From Liquorilactobacillus ghanensis DSM 18630 (GTDB lineage Bacteria > Bacillota > Bacilli > Lactobacillales > Lactobacillaceae): a stretch of DNA of 64,000 bases. Every line of letters starts with the position of its first letter. Positions within the stretch are counted from its first letter, which is position 1. The notes under the pieces are model-generated. The model did no database searches, was not told the DNA's origin, and was given only the letters and a program-made list of their open reading frames with translations. Made by a program: the position numbers and the translations under genes. The stretch covers positions 52,704-116,703 of the forward strand of contig NZ_AZGB01000022.1 in the NCBI RefSeq assembly GCF_001435235.1, written 5' to 3'. Shown in pieces: positions 37,301 through 50,323 of the stretch.

Positions 37301-38242
37301 ATGAAAAAAATTATACTTACAGGTGTTGATGGTAATTTAGGTTCGCAGGCGGCTTCCGAATTGTTGCAGTTGACTAATAAAGATAACTTGCTTTTTTGCG
37401 GCTACAACACTGAAGTATTAGCTAACTACCAAAAACAAGGTGTCAAGACACAACAAACTGATTTTAATAACTTGCAGGGACTGGCTGAAAAATTTGGTAA
37501 TGCAGATGTTTTGGCTCTAATATCAATGCCTTTTGTTGGAGAAAAAAGACAACGAGCTCATAAGAATGTGATTGATGCAGCCAAAGCAGCCGGAGTTAAA
37601 AAAATTGTTTATACTTCACTGGTTAACGCTGACGATCCAACTAATCCAAGTATTGAAAAGATCGACCATGCTTTTACAGAAGATTATATAAAGAAAAGCG
37701 GTCTCGATTATATCTTTTTGCGTAATTCACAGTACGCTGAAGCGATGATAACCAATTACTTTACCTTTGTACAGCAAGGCTCGCTTTTAAAAAATAATCA
37801 GGGTGAAGGAAAAATGGCTTACATTTCCAGAAAAGATTGTGCCAAAGCAGTTGCTTATGCTCTGTTGGCGGCTGATCTGCACCAGCAAGTTTTGAATATA
37901 AATGGCAAGCAGCTAATGACTATATCTGAGTTCATTGAAATTGGCAACCAAAAAACCGGCAATCAAGTTAAATATCAATTTATTTCCGATGAAGAAGATT
38001 ATGCTGTATTTGATGCAATGGGTGTTCCCCGAACAACCGAGGGTAAATTCAAAAAAGATTCCGAAGCTCCATTTTCTTCAGATGGAATGGTGACGTTTGG
38101 TAAAGCGATAAGAGAAAACAAAATGGCAAGTTTTACTAAGGATTTTGAACAACTGACTGGCAGTGAACCGCTAAGTGTACAATACATGTTTGAGAATTCA
38201 CAAGAATTTCAAATTGGACAGCGTCATTCTCTGGATAAGTAA
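37301..38242 (+). CDS. NmrA-like NAD(P)-binding reductase (atypical SDR)
   Basis: 313 residues. The Rossmann glycine motif TGVDGNLGS (G8, G11, G14) and the VYTSLVNADDPTNPS region match the NmrA/QOR2-type family of NAD(P)H sensors or quinone reductases. The classical Tyr-x3-Lys catalytic pair is not obvious. AGGAGG site 8 bases before the ATG. LysR plus NmrA-like pairs are common for inducible reductases. Confidence 0.85.
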   Translation: MKKIILTGVDGNLGSQAASELLQLTNKDNLLFCGYNTEVLANYQKQGVKTQQTDFNNLQGLAEKFGNADVLALISMPFVGEKRQRAHKNVIDAAKAAGVKKIVYTSLVNADDPTNPSIEKIDHAFTEDYIKKSGLDYIFLRNSQYAEAMITNYFTFVQQGSLLKNNQGEGKMAYISRKDCAKAVAYALLAADLHQQVLNINGKQLMTISEFIEIGNQKTGNQVKYQFISDEEDYAVFDAMGVPRTTEGKFKKDSEAPFSSDGMVTFGKAIRENKMASFTKDFEQLTGSEPLSVQYMFENSQEFQIGQRHSLDK

Positions 38243-38289
38243 AAGAAAATATGAACAAGCTCGTATTCTCTATGCAAATAGATTAATAA

Positions 38290-38334
38290 AAGCTCTCTCA
38301 TACTAATTTGAATAAAAAAAGTATGAGGGAGCTT
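38290..38334. terminator. Hairpin between convergent genes
   Basis: Perfect 14-base arms (38290-38303 and 38321-38334, one wobble) with an A-rich loop. The T-run needed for termination lies on the minus-strand side, so it mainly serves the FAD dehydrogenase. Confidence 0.7.
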
Positions 38335-38428
38335 GATTATTATTGGTCAATTTTCATAATTACTAGTGTCTCTCGCAAGCGCACTAATGAAGCCATTAAA
38401 CTGCACTAAAAATAAAAAACATTACTTT

Positions 38429-39796
38429 TTAAACCTTGCGTCCTGGGTTCAAAATGTTGTTCGGATCAAAGACGTGTTTGATTTTGCGCTGTAAAGTGAC
38501 GATGTCTTGTCCCAGTTGTGAAGTAATCCAACCATATTTCAAATCACCAATTCCATGTTCTGCTGAAATTGTACCACCCAGTGACTGTGCAAACGCAAAA
38601 ATTTTTTCGATAGCGTTCTTGACATCTTGAGGAACTACAGCAGCATCTTGTGGAATTGCAATATTGGGGTGGAAATTGCCATCTCCTGCATGACCGCCTA
38701 AAAATGCTTTAACTGGTGAAGTGAACTTAAGATTATCAACGAATTCTGCAAGTTCCGGTAATTTAGATAATGGCACAGCCACATCTTCGACTATAAGCCT
38801 TCCATAAGCTGCTTCGGCTTGGTAATAATCTTGTCTAATTTTAACAATTTTCTTGGCGTATTGTGGATCTTCAGTTACTGAAACATGCAAAGCATTGTTT
38901 TGCTCCAATAGTTCTTTAAGTGCGGTTAATGCTCCAACCGGAGTTACATCTAATTGGAAAATCAAGAGGGCGGCTGCTCCATTTTCACCCATATTAGTAC
39001 CCTCTAAAGCATCAAGTGCTTCAATTGAAGTTTTATTTAAAGCTTCTAACATTGAAGGACGTAGGCCACTAGCAGATATTTTTTCAACGGCAACGCTCAA
39101 TGTCTTCATATTGGGAAAAGTTGCTAAACCTGTTGTTGGGTTGCCGAATGGAATCGGCAGAATGCGAACGGTTGCCTCTACCACGATTCCCAGCGTTCCT
39201 TCAGAGCCAACCAGCAAATCAGTCAAATCATAACCGGAATTGTTTTTGAAACACTTTCCGCCAGTTTCGACAATTGTTCCATCTGCTAAGACAACTTTAA
39301 GCCCTAGTATTGACTGTTTTGTTGTTCCATACTTTAATGAGCTCATTCCCCCGGCATTGGTAGCAATATTTCCCCCAACGGTACTAATTGGTTTAGAACC
39401 TGGATCAGGAGCAAAGAAATATCCTTGCTTACGAACTTCTTTGTCCAACGTCCCGTTTAAAACGCCGGCTTCTACTACTGCTGTTTGGTCGGCAGTATTT
39501 ATTTCTATAATTCGGTTAAGCTCTGTCAGTTTTAAGACAAGGCCGCCATCTTGACCAGCTGAGCCGTTAACAATTGACGTACCACTGCCGTAAACCGTAA
39601 CAGCAACTTTTTGTTGATTGGCAAATTTAACGGTTGCTTGTACATCCGAAATGCTTTTAGCGACAATTACGGCAGCAGGTTTATTACCATTAATTATTTC
39701 TTGTGTGAATTTATTCTGTCCGTAATCTTTACGTGTAGCTTCATCAGTCAGTAATTCTCCAGTTGGTAATTGTAATTTTTTAAAATCTAAAGTCAA
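38429..39796 (-). CDS. FAD-binding D-lactate/glycolate dehydrogenase (GlcD type)
   Basis: 455 residues. The FAD-binding VAO fold is seen in VTVYGSGTSIVNGSAGQDGG and PISTVGGNIATNAGG; the C-terminal oxidase domain has LGGHAGDGNFHPN and SAEHGIGDLKYGW. The enzyme oxidises a D-2-hydroxyacid, most likely D-lactate, to the oxoacid. I start it at TTG 39796, with AGAAAGGAAG just before; the frame is open up to 39874. It is a plausible functional partner of the lar locus, which makes D-lactate from L-lactate. Monocistronic. Confidence 0.9.
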   Translation of the reverse strand: MTLDFKKLQLPTGELLTDEATRKDYGQNKFTQEIINGNKPAAVIVAKSISDVQATVKFANQQKVAVTVYGSGTSIVNGSAGQDGGLVLKLTELNRIIEINTADQTAVVEAGVLNGTLDKEVRKQGYFFAPDPGSKPISTVGGNIATNAGGMSSLKYGTTKQSILGLKVVLADGTIVETGGKCFKNNSGYDLTDLLVGSEGTLGIVVEATVRILPIPFGNPTTGLATFPNMKTLSVAVEKISASGLRPSMLEALNKTSIEALDALEGTNMGENGAAALLIFQLDVTPVGALTALKELLEQNNALHVSVTEDPQYAKKIVKIRQDYYQAEAAYGRLIVEDVAVPLSKLPELAEFVDNLKFTSPVKAFLGGHAGDGNFHPNIAIPQDAAVVPQDVKNAIEKIFAFAQSLGGTISAEHGIGDLKYGWITSQLGQDIVTLQRKIKHVFDPNNILNPGRKV

Positions 39797-40064
39797 TTTT
39801 GTCTTCCTTTCTAGATAAAAAATCGTTCTTCTAATATGAAGAACAGCTTTAGCTATCATCCAATAGCTAATCAAAAAATAATTTACTTATTTTTTATTTT
39901 TAATGTAATTATGAATTTTTAATTTTTGAAAGTCAAGGCTGCAGTTTATAAATATAAGCAGTCGTAAAGATATTGCAGATCAATGTAATTTTAAAATAAG
40001 TAACTATTGTTTTAATTATTGGATAAGATTACATTAGAAGTAAATAATTATGGAGATGGATAAA

Positions 40065-40463
40065 TTGATTACTTATACTAACAAGAAACAAATAACAGCC
40101 AACGACTTAGCGCAATTATTTAAAGCAGCAGGTATTCATCGACCAGTGAATGATTTACCTCGTTTGCAAAAAATGTTGGAAAATGCCGATATTCTTTGGA
40201 CAGCTTGGGATAAACAGCAACTCGTTGGAATTGCCAGAGCATTGACGGATTTTAGCTACGCTTGCTATTTATCGGATCTTGCTGTTACCAAATCACATCA
40301 AAAGCAGGGGATAGGTCGTAATTTAATTGAAAAGCTTCGCTCACAAATTGGGGCTGATGTTTCTTTGGTTCTTTTGGCAGCACCATCAGCTTTAGAATAT
40401 TATCCAAAAGTAAATTTCGAAAAAATTGACAATGCTTTTTTAAGAAGACGGCGTCCTTTCTAA
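40065..40463 (+). CDS. GNAT acetyltransferase, small
   Basis: About 132 residues. AVTKSHQKQGIGRNLIEKL is the acetyl-CoA binding loop, and the end LEYYPKVNFEKIDNAFLRRR is typical. A GGAGA site at 40052-40056 is 8 bases before TTG 40065, making this start better than the ATG at 40050 or 40056. Homologues are often annotated as acyltransferases of unknown substrate. Confidence 0.87.
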   Translation: MITYTNKKQITANDLAQLFKAAGIHRPVNDLPRLQKMLENADILWTAWDKQQLVGIARALTDFSYACYLSDLAVTKSHQKQGIGRNLIEKLRSQIGADVSLVLLAAPSALEYYPKVNFEKIDNAFLRRRRPF

Positions 40464-40525
40464 ATAACTTGCAGAAAATGCAGTATGTAGCTGATAAATA
40501 ATTAGAAAAAATTTATAAAAACTTA

Positions 40526-40554
40526 TTGACAGCGCTTGCAAAAATTGATATTAT
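40526..40554 (+). promoter_or_regulatory. bgl operon promoter with overlapping cre site
   Basis: TTGACA (40526-40531), 17-base spacer, TATTAT (40549-40554). The 14 bases 40527-40540, TGACAGCGCTTGCA, fit the cre consensus TGNNANCGNTNNCA exactly and cover the -35 box, so CcpA should block transcription when preferred sugars are present. Confidence 0.88.
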
Positions 40555-40572
40555 AACTTCATAAAGCAGAGC

Positions 40573-40649
40573 GTGTTACTGATTCGATCAGGCATTAACC
40601 CACTTTTAGATTAGTTGCTATCAGCAACTTAGCTATAGTGGGTTTTTTT
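40573..40649 (+). terminator. RAT antiterminator site and terminator before bglG
   Basis: A RAT-like segment beginning GTGTTACTG (40573) ends in AACCCACT (40597-40604), which pairs with AGTGGGTT (40637-40644). An inner hairpin (AGTTGC/GCAACT) fills the loop and seven T follow. BglG binding the RAT would block the terminator. Confidence 0.9.
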
Positions 40650-40676
40650 AATACTTAATTTCAGGGGGAAGTGATC

Positions 40677-41525
40677 ATGAAATTCATCAAAAATTTTAAT
40701 AACAACGCTGCTTTAGTTGAAGATGATCAAGGTACAGAATGGATTGTCATTGGAAATGGTGTCGGCTTTGGCAAAAAACAAGGAATGTTGGTTGACGATT
40801 GTAAGATTGAGCGCCGTTTTATAACTGCTGAGAAAAATGGCCCTGATATTGAAAACTTTAAAGAAATTGAATCGCGATCATTAGAATTAACAACAGAGGT
40901 TATTGAATTAGTTGAGCCCTTATTGAAGATTAAATTTAATGATTATCAGTATTTTGTTTTAGCAGACCATATTGACTTTTCTTTAAAGCGTGTTCACGAC
41001 GGAATTGAAATCAGTGATGGAACAGTTATTTGGGAAATCAGTAAATTATTCAGTGAAGAATATCAAGCAGCCAAGAAAGCAATTAATTTGATAAATCAAG
41101 CAGCACAGGTGCAATTACCTAGAAACGAAATTGTATTTATGACCTATCATTTTGTAAATGCGAGTATGGATGGATCCCGGCTTCAAGATACAATCAAGAT
41201 CACGAAATTAATATCGGGAATTATTGATATTGTACAGTACCAATTTCATTTGAGCTTAGATACCGAATCTTTTAATTATAGCCGCTTTGTTACTCATTTA
41301 CGTGCACTAATGGTTCAAAGGGTCAGTAAAACCAATATAACGGCAAGTGAACTAGACCCAGCATTACTCAAATTAATGCAGTTGAAATACCCACTTGCTT
41401 ACGAAACAACTGAACGAATTAGCAATTATCTGCATAAAGAAACAAGTTGGGAGCTGCAGCCAGACGATAAAGTATATTTAACTTTACATATTTGGCGTGT
41501 AACTCATCGGCAAAAAAAAGAATAA
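40677..41525 (+). CDS. BglG-family transcription antiterminator
   Basis: 282 residues: RNA-binding CAT domain (1-55, starting MKFIKNFNNNAALVEDDQG), PRD1 (about 65-170; LADHIDFSLKR and MTYHFVNASMDG carry phospho-His) and PRD2 (about 175-280; FVTHLRALMVQRV and LTLHIWRVTH). Phosphorylation of PRD histidines by HPr and the EIIB domain controls dimerisation. It acts on RAT/terminator elements on both sides of its own gene. Start ATG 40677 after AGGGGGAA; a GTG at 40671 touches the site. Confidence 0.95.
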   Translation: MKFIKNFNNNAALVEDDQGTEWIVIGNGVGFGKKQGMLVDDCKIERRFITAEKNGPDIENFKEIESRSLELTTEVIELVEPLLKIKFNDYQYFVLADHIDFSLKRVHDGIEISDGTVIWEISKLFSEEYQAAKKAINLINQAAQVQLPRNEIVFMTYHFVNASMDGSRLQDTIKITKLISGIIDIVQYQFHLSLDTESFNYSRFVTHLRALMVQRVSKTNITASELDPALLKLMQLKYPLAYETTERISNYLHKETSWELQPDDKVYLTLHIWRVTHRQKKE

Positions 41526-41537
41526 AAATGTTTTTGG

Positions 41538-41629
41538 TGTGTTACTGGTCAAGCAGGCATTAACCCAGAAAACTTTGCAGGGTACTTTATCCTAATTAGG
41601 AAAGTACTGTAAAGTCTTCTGGGTTTTTA
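41538..41629 (+). terminator. Second RAT site and terminator before PTS gene
   Basis: GTGTGTTACTGG (from 41538) leads to AACCCAGAA (41562-41570), pairing with TTCTGGGTT (41617-41625). The loop forms a long extra stem (ACTTTGCAG with CTGTAAAGT). T-run after. Same architecture as the element before bglG. Confidence 0.9.
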
Positions 41630-41653
41630 TTTTAAATTTAGGAGATGAAAACA

Positions 41654-46536
<4,883 letters not shown>

Positions 46537-46558
46537 TAGACAAAATTAAAATTAGTTA

Positions 46559-46611
46559 AACGAGCAACTGTCAGTATCTGATTATAGATGTTGACAGCTG
46601 CTTGTTTGTTT
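46559..46611 (+). terminator. bgl operon terminator
   Basis: Arms 46559-46573 and 46592-46606 (two wobbles) followed by a T-rich tail; it also lies just past the end of the convergent Rgg gene. Confidence 0.8.
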
Positions 46612-46654
46612 ATCTAGAATTCCAATTTTTAGGAACTTTTTCCCCACTACATAA

Positions 46655-47530
46655 TTAAATAAAATTAACTGCCTTTTTTGCTGATCTAAGTATCCGATTT
46701 TCAAGTGTCTCTAATTCGGTGGCATGTTCTTCAAAGCCTAGTAATTTAAATTGAGCAATTACCAATTTAGCACTATCTTTTTTACCGTGTAATTCCTGAA
46801 GTAGTCCTAGATAATATTCACACATTAAACGATCATATGCTTTCCTCGGCGAACTTTCAGATATTTTAATTAATTGCGCTACATAATAGCGAACATCCAA
46901 CAGTTTTTGCCGTTCAAATGATAGCACTATACAATTATTCAAAAATATTGATATATCATTTTGATATGAAGCAATTGAACTAAGCAATTTAGTCCTTTTA
47001 AGCAGTACTGAAAAGGTTCCTCTAATGTAATCACTATTAAAAATATACAAACAATTTGAAAATAAAGATATTTCAAAATGCCCCCACTGCTGCACGCGAT
47101 TCAGATAGTTTTTAATAATGCGCTTATCTTCATCAACATCATACAAATCTTTTGAATGCTTTTTATTAAGAAACAATTTGAGCTCGATTGACATACAGCA
47201 AAAATAAAAATCATGTGTATTTTCATATTTAGATCTAAAGCCTCTGATTCGTTCAGCAATTTCTTCATCATGTTTTTTAGTTATTTCATTATAAAAATAT
47301 GCTGATAAATATTCTTTTTCTGGAGTAACGCTGTCATTCAAGTAAAATGAATATTCTTGGACTGTGACATTAAGCCGTTCCAAGTACTTGAACAAAAGGT
47401 CACTAGAAACATTTGAATGATTGTTTTCAAAAGATGATAGTGTGGTTCTACTACAAATTCCAGCCGCTAGTTGTGTTTGCGACATATTTCTTTCTTTTCT
47501 CAATTTTCTAATTAATGTTCCATGTTCCAT
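46655..47530 (-). CDS. Rgg/GadR/MutR-family regulator
   Basis: 291 residues. An N-terminal XRE helix-turn-helix (GTLIRKLRKERNMSQTQLAAGICSRTTLSSFEN) is followed by an all-helical C-terminal repeat domain that in Rgg proteins binds a short signal peptide imported by the oligopeptide permease. It is divergent from a short ORF, an MFS exporter and an ATP-grasp gene, which are its probable targets. No classic hydrophobic SHP peptide gene was seen next to it. A GGAGGTAAG site precedes the start. Confidence 0.87.
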   Translation of the reverse strand: MEHGTLIRKLRKERNMSQTQLAAGICSRTTLSSFENNHSNVSSDLLFKYLERLNVTVQEYSFYLNDSVTPEKEYLSAYFYNEITKKHDEEIAERIRGFRSKYENTHDFYFCCMSIELKLFLNKKHSKDLYDVDEDKRIIKNYLNRVQQWGHFEISLFSNCLYIFNSDYIRGTFSVLLKRTKLLSSIASYQNDISIFLNNCIVLSFERQKLLDVRYYVAQLIKISESSPRKAYDRLMCEYYLGLLQELHGKKDSAKLVIAQFKLLGFEEHATELETLENRILRSAKKAVNFI

Positions 47531-47565
47531 GAGCTTACCTCCATAAATGACGAGATGCTTTACAA

Positions 47566-47571
47566 TATAAT
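47566..47571 (+). promoter_or_regulatory. -10 element of the exporter operon
   Basis: TATAAT with no good -35 box 17 bases upstream, as expected for an activator-dependent promoter. It leaves an untranslated leader of about 115 bases before the short ORF. Confidence 0.45.
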
Positions 47572-47689
47572 AACCTGTTTTGAATCTGATTGTAAAATTA
47601 TTGATGAATTAATTATGAAAGGGCGGCAGTTTGGAAAATTAAAAAATGTTTGTGAAAAATGATTGATTAAATATTGGAGGAAGCAAATT

Positions 47690-47824
47690 ATGACAAAATC
47701 ATTGATTAGTTCTTCTAGCCGGCAAAGTGCAAATTCAAAAATTTTAACCCGGCTAGTGGTATGTCAGCGGAAACACGGTGAAATCAGCTTCAACGAAAGA
47801 AGGCGGAGAAATAATCATGCTTAA
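47690..47824 (+). CDS. Candidate short peptide (44 residues) between Rgg and exporter
   Basis: ATG with a very strong TTGGAGGAAGC ribosome site 6 bases upstream; 44 codons, ending in the start region of the MFS gene (8-base overlap), which suggests translational coupling. The product starts MTKSLISSSSRQSANSK, has one Cys and a basic tail ERRRRNNHA. It resembles nothing I know. Its codons include rare CGG, AGG and CTA. The DNA holds a perfect 8-base inverted repeat (47715-47722, 47749-47756), so it could instead be a regulatory leader. A peptide substrate for the ATP-grasp enzyme or a signal precursor is a guess. Confidence 0.5.
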   Translation: MTKSLISSSSRQSANSKILTRLVVCQRKHGEISFNERRRRNNHA

Positions 47825-49001
47825 ATTATTGCGAATCAAACAATTCAGATATTTTTTTCTTGCAGATATTATTTCGGGATTTGGAGTTGGATTAACGACT
47901 GTTGGAGCTAATTGGTATCTATTGTCTCAAACTAAGTCCAGTAAATTAGTTGGATTGTATTTAACAGTTAATGTTATTGCTGGCTTTGCAATGTCACCAT
48001 TGGCTGGTAGTCTTACAGACAAATGCAGCCGCAAAATAGTAATTCTGTGGTCTTTTCTTGGACGTGCTTTACCCATGTTGTTAATTGCCGGATATTTTCT
48101 AATTTGGGGATTTAATCTCTATGTAATGTATTTTCTCGCGTCTTTAACTGGTGCTGGTTGGATTACTTACATGTCTGCTTCTCGGAGTTATATTCAAAGC
48201 ATAATCCCAGAAAAATTATTAGGATCAGCAAATTCATTTGTAGAAGTATCCTTGCAGGTGGGGATGTTTGTAGCTGGTGCAATATCAGGAGTGATATTAA
48301 ACTATACTGGTTTTATGGCGATTTTGGTAATAAATATTATCATGTTTTTAATTGGAACAGTATTGATAATGCGGATTCCTAAGGATGTACTGCATTTTGC
48401 GGCTGAAAATGATGTACACGCAAGCTTCATTAATGGTATTCGGTATATTTTTTCAACGCGAATTGTTGTAATTGTTGGTGCCTTGTCCATATTACCTTTA
48501 CTGGTTACACAATTATTTAATGTAACTTCTCCAGCGTATGTAGCAAGTGTGTTAAATCAAAATAGTATTGTCTACGGAATGGCAGATATGCTTTACGGGA
48601 TTGGCGGTCTGACTGCTGGAATACTTACAGGTTGGATAATTTCAAAACTTGAGAATAAAAAAATAATTATCGCCTATTTTTTTCTTGCCAGTTTAGCATT
48701 AGTTTCTCTTTACGCAGGTAGGAATGTGTTCTTAATGTATATTTGTACTTACGTGATTGGATTATCAAATTCTTCACTTCGGATCGTAACCAACACAGTA
48801 TTAATGAAAAATGTAGCTGCAAGCTATATGGGACGAACAACTTCTGTTTTGAATGGTACAGCACAATTTATCGAAATTTTTGCATCTTCATGGATGGGGA
48901 TAATGAATGATCAACAAGGTGCTAGTTTTGGCTTTCTAATAATGTTCATTATTATGCTTATTGGGCTATTGTTGAGTGGCTTGGTTAAACGAATGGCTTA
49001 G
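47817..49001 (+). CDS. MFS transporter, probable exporter
   Basis: 394 residues with 12 predicted helices and the MFS loop motif GSLTDKCSRKIVILWSF between TM2 and TM3. It resembles MFS_3-type (enterobactin-exporter-like) proteins, which export small peptides or siderophores. ATG 47817 with a GGCGGAGAA site lying in the short ORF. Followed by the ATP-grasp gene after 25 bases; an exporter next to a ligase recalls the bacilysin pair BacE and BacD. Confidence 0.87.
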   Translation: MLKLLRIKQFRYFFLADIISGFGVGLTTVGANWYLLSQTKSSKLVGLYLTVNVIAGFAMSPLAGSLTDKCSRKIVILWSFLGRALPMLLIAGYFLIWGFNLYVMYFLASLTGAGWITYMSASRSYIQSIIPEKLLGSANSFVEVSLQVGMFVAGAISGVILNYTGFMAILVINIIMFLIGTVLIMRIPKDVLHFAAENDVHASFINGIRYIFSTRIVVIVGALSILPLLVTQLFNVTSPAYVASVLNQNSIVYGMADMLYGIGGLTAGILTGWIISKLENKKIIIAYFFLASLALVSLYAGRNVFLMYICTYVIGLSNSSLRIVTNTVLMKNVAASYMGRTTSVLNGTAQFIEIFASSWMGIMNDQQGASFGFLIMFIIMLIGLLLSGLVKRMA

Positions 49002-49026
49002 TTTCTATCCAGAAAGGACTGATATA

Positions 49027-50256
49027 ATGAATAAAAAAAGAGTTTTAATTGTTGAACCAAGTTTTTATGGGGTTAAATTTGTTGAAGCGGCTAAAAATCT
49101 TGGTAACGAGGTGATCGTAATAGTTAGCAAACGGTCCAATCCTCAAAAATATGGTTATGCAGCAAGTTGCGATGATTTGATTGTTGCCGATATAAGAGAT
49201 GATAATGCTATCTATCAAGCTATCATAAATAGCCCATATGCTAATTTGGCGGCATTAATTCCCGCAACCGACTATGTTACCGAAGTTACAGCAAAGGTTG
49301 CGACGCGCTTGGGTAAATTTTCAAACTCAGTTAAAGCAACTAAACGTGCACGTAATAAAGATCTAGCCCGTGAGCAATTTGCCAAAAATAATGTTCCGTC
49401 AGCGAAATTTCAAGTAGTGAGCAATGAACGTGATGCTAAACTTGCTGCTTATAAAATTGGCTATCCTTTAATTTTGAAACCTACTAATACAGCAAGCAGT
49501 ATTGATGTTTTTTATATTCGAAATGAAGCTGAACTGCAAATGCGCTTTGAACAAATCGTTAAACTTAAAACTAGTTATATGAATCTCCCCGTACGGCATG
49601 AATATATTATGGAGGAATTTTTAACTGGACCAGAATTCAGCGTTGAACTTTTCTTATATCAAAATCAAATTGCTTTTTCTGATGTAACTGAAAAGCACAC
49701 AACGCAGCCGCCATTTTTTGTAGAGTTGGAACATATCTTTCCAACTACTATTGAGATTGAAAAAAAGAGTGAAATTATTAATACGGCCTATCAAGCTGCT
49801 CAAGCTCTAGGCTTTCATGATGGTCCACTGCATATAGAAGTTAAGTTAACTAAAAATGGCCCCAAAATTGTGGAAGTAAATGGACGACCTGGCGGAGATA
49901 ATATAACTTCAGATTTAATGATCAATGCTTATGGGGTCAATATTTTTGAGAAGACTGTTCAGTTATATTTGCATGAAAAATTAAGTTTTAAGAAAACGCA
50001 ACAAAAATTTACAGCAACCGTATTTTTCTTTGCTCAAAGTAAAGGGATCCTTCAAAAAATTAATGGGTGGAATAGCATGTGTCAACAAAGCGGTGTAGTA
50101 CGAGCAAGTATCACAAAAAGAGTTGGCAGCTTTGTCCGACCGCCTGAAAATTCAGATGACAGAATTGGTTACGCAATTTTGTGTTGTAATACACTAAAAG
50201 AATTGCAGCAAGCAATTAATAAGGTTAAAAATCTAGTTACGCTGACAGTAATATAA
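49027..50256 (+). CDS. ATP-grasp ligase (L-amino-acid-ligase-like)
   Basis: 409 residues. A pre-ATP-grasp domain (1-115, starting KRVLIVEPSFYGVKFVEAAK) precedes the ATP-grasp fold: GYPLILKPTNTASSIDVFYI (ATP-binding lysine), EYIMEEFLTGPEFSVELF, and VEVNGRPGGDNI with the Mg-binding Glu and Asn. Members of this group join amino acids by forming an acyl-phosphate (bacilysin BacD, RizA) or modify peptide tails. Start ATG 49027 after AGAAAGGA. With the exporter and Rgg regulator it suggests production and secretion of a small peptide-like molecule. The substrate is unknown. Confidence 0.88.
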   Translation: MNKKRVLIVEPSFYGVKFVEAAKNLGNEVIVIVSKRSNPQKYGYAASCDDLIVADIRDDNAIYQAIINSPYANLAALIPATDYVTEVTAKVATRLGKFSNSVKATKRARNKDLAREQFAKNNVPSAKFQVVSNERDAKLAAYKIGYPLILKPTNTASSIDVFYIRNEAELQMRFEQIVKLKTSYMNLPVRHEYIMEEFLTGPEFSVELFLYQNQIAFSDVTEKHTTQPPFFVELEHIFPTTIEIEKKSEIINTAYQAAQALGFHDGPLHIEVKLTKNGPKIVEVNGRPGGDNITSDLMINAYGVNIFEKTVQLYLHEKLSFKKTQQKFTATVFFFAQSKGILQKINGWNSMCQQSGVVRASITKRVGSFVRPPENSDDRIGYAILCCNTLKELQQAINKVKNLVTLTVI

Positions 50257-50323
50257 AAATTTTCTTCCAGAGCATTTTATTAATGCTATAATTAGCTGAT
50301 TAATTATGAATGGAGTTATTTTT

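Noticed and set aside
38436..39554. Plus-strand ORFs opposite the FAD dehydrogenase
   Set aside because: Shadow frames of the minus-strand gene; no start signals and no recognisable product.
46655..47690. Classic Rgg-SHP quorum-sensing pair
   Set aside because: No short hydrophobic peptide gene with a charged start and hydrophobic end was found beside the regulator; the adjacent ORF is not hydrophobic.
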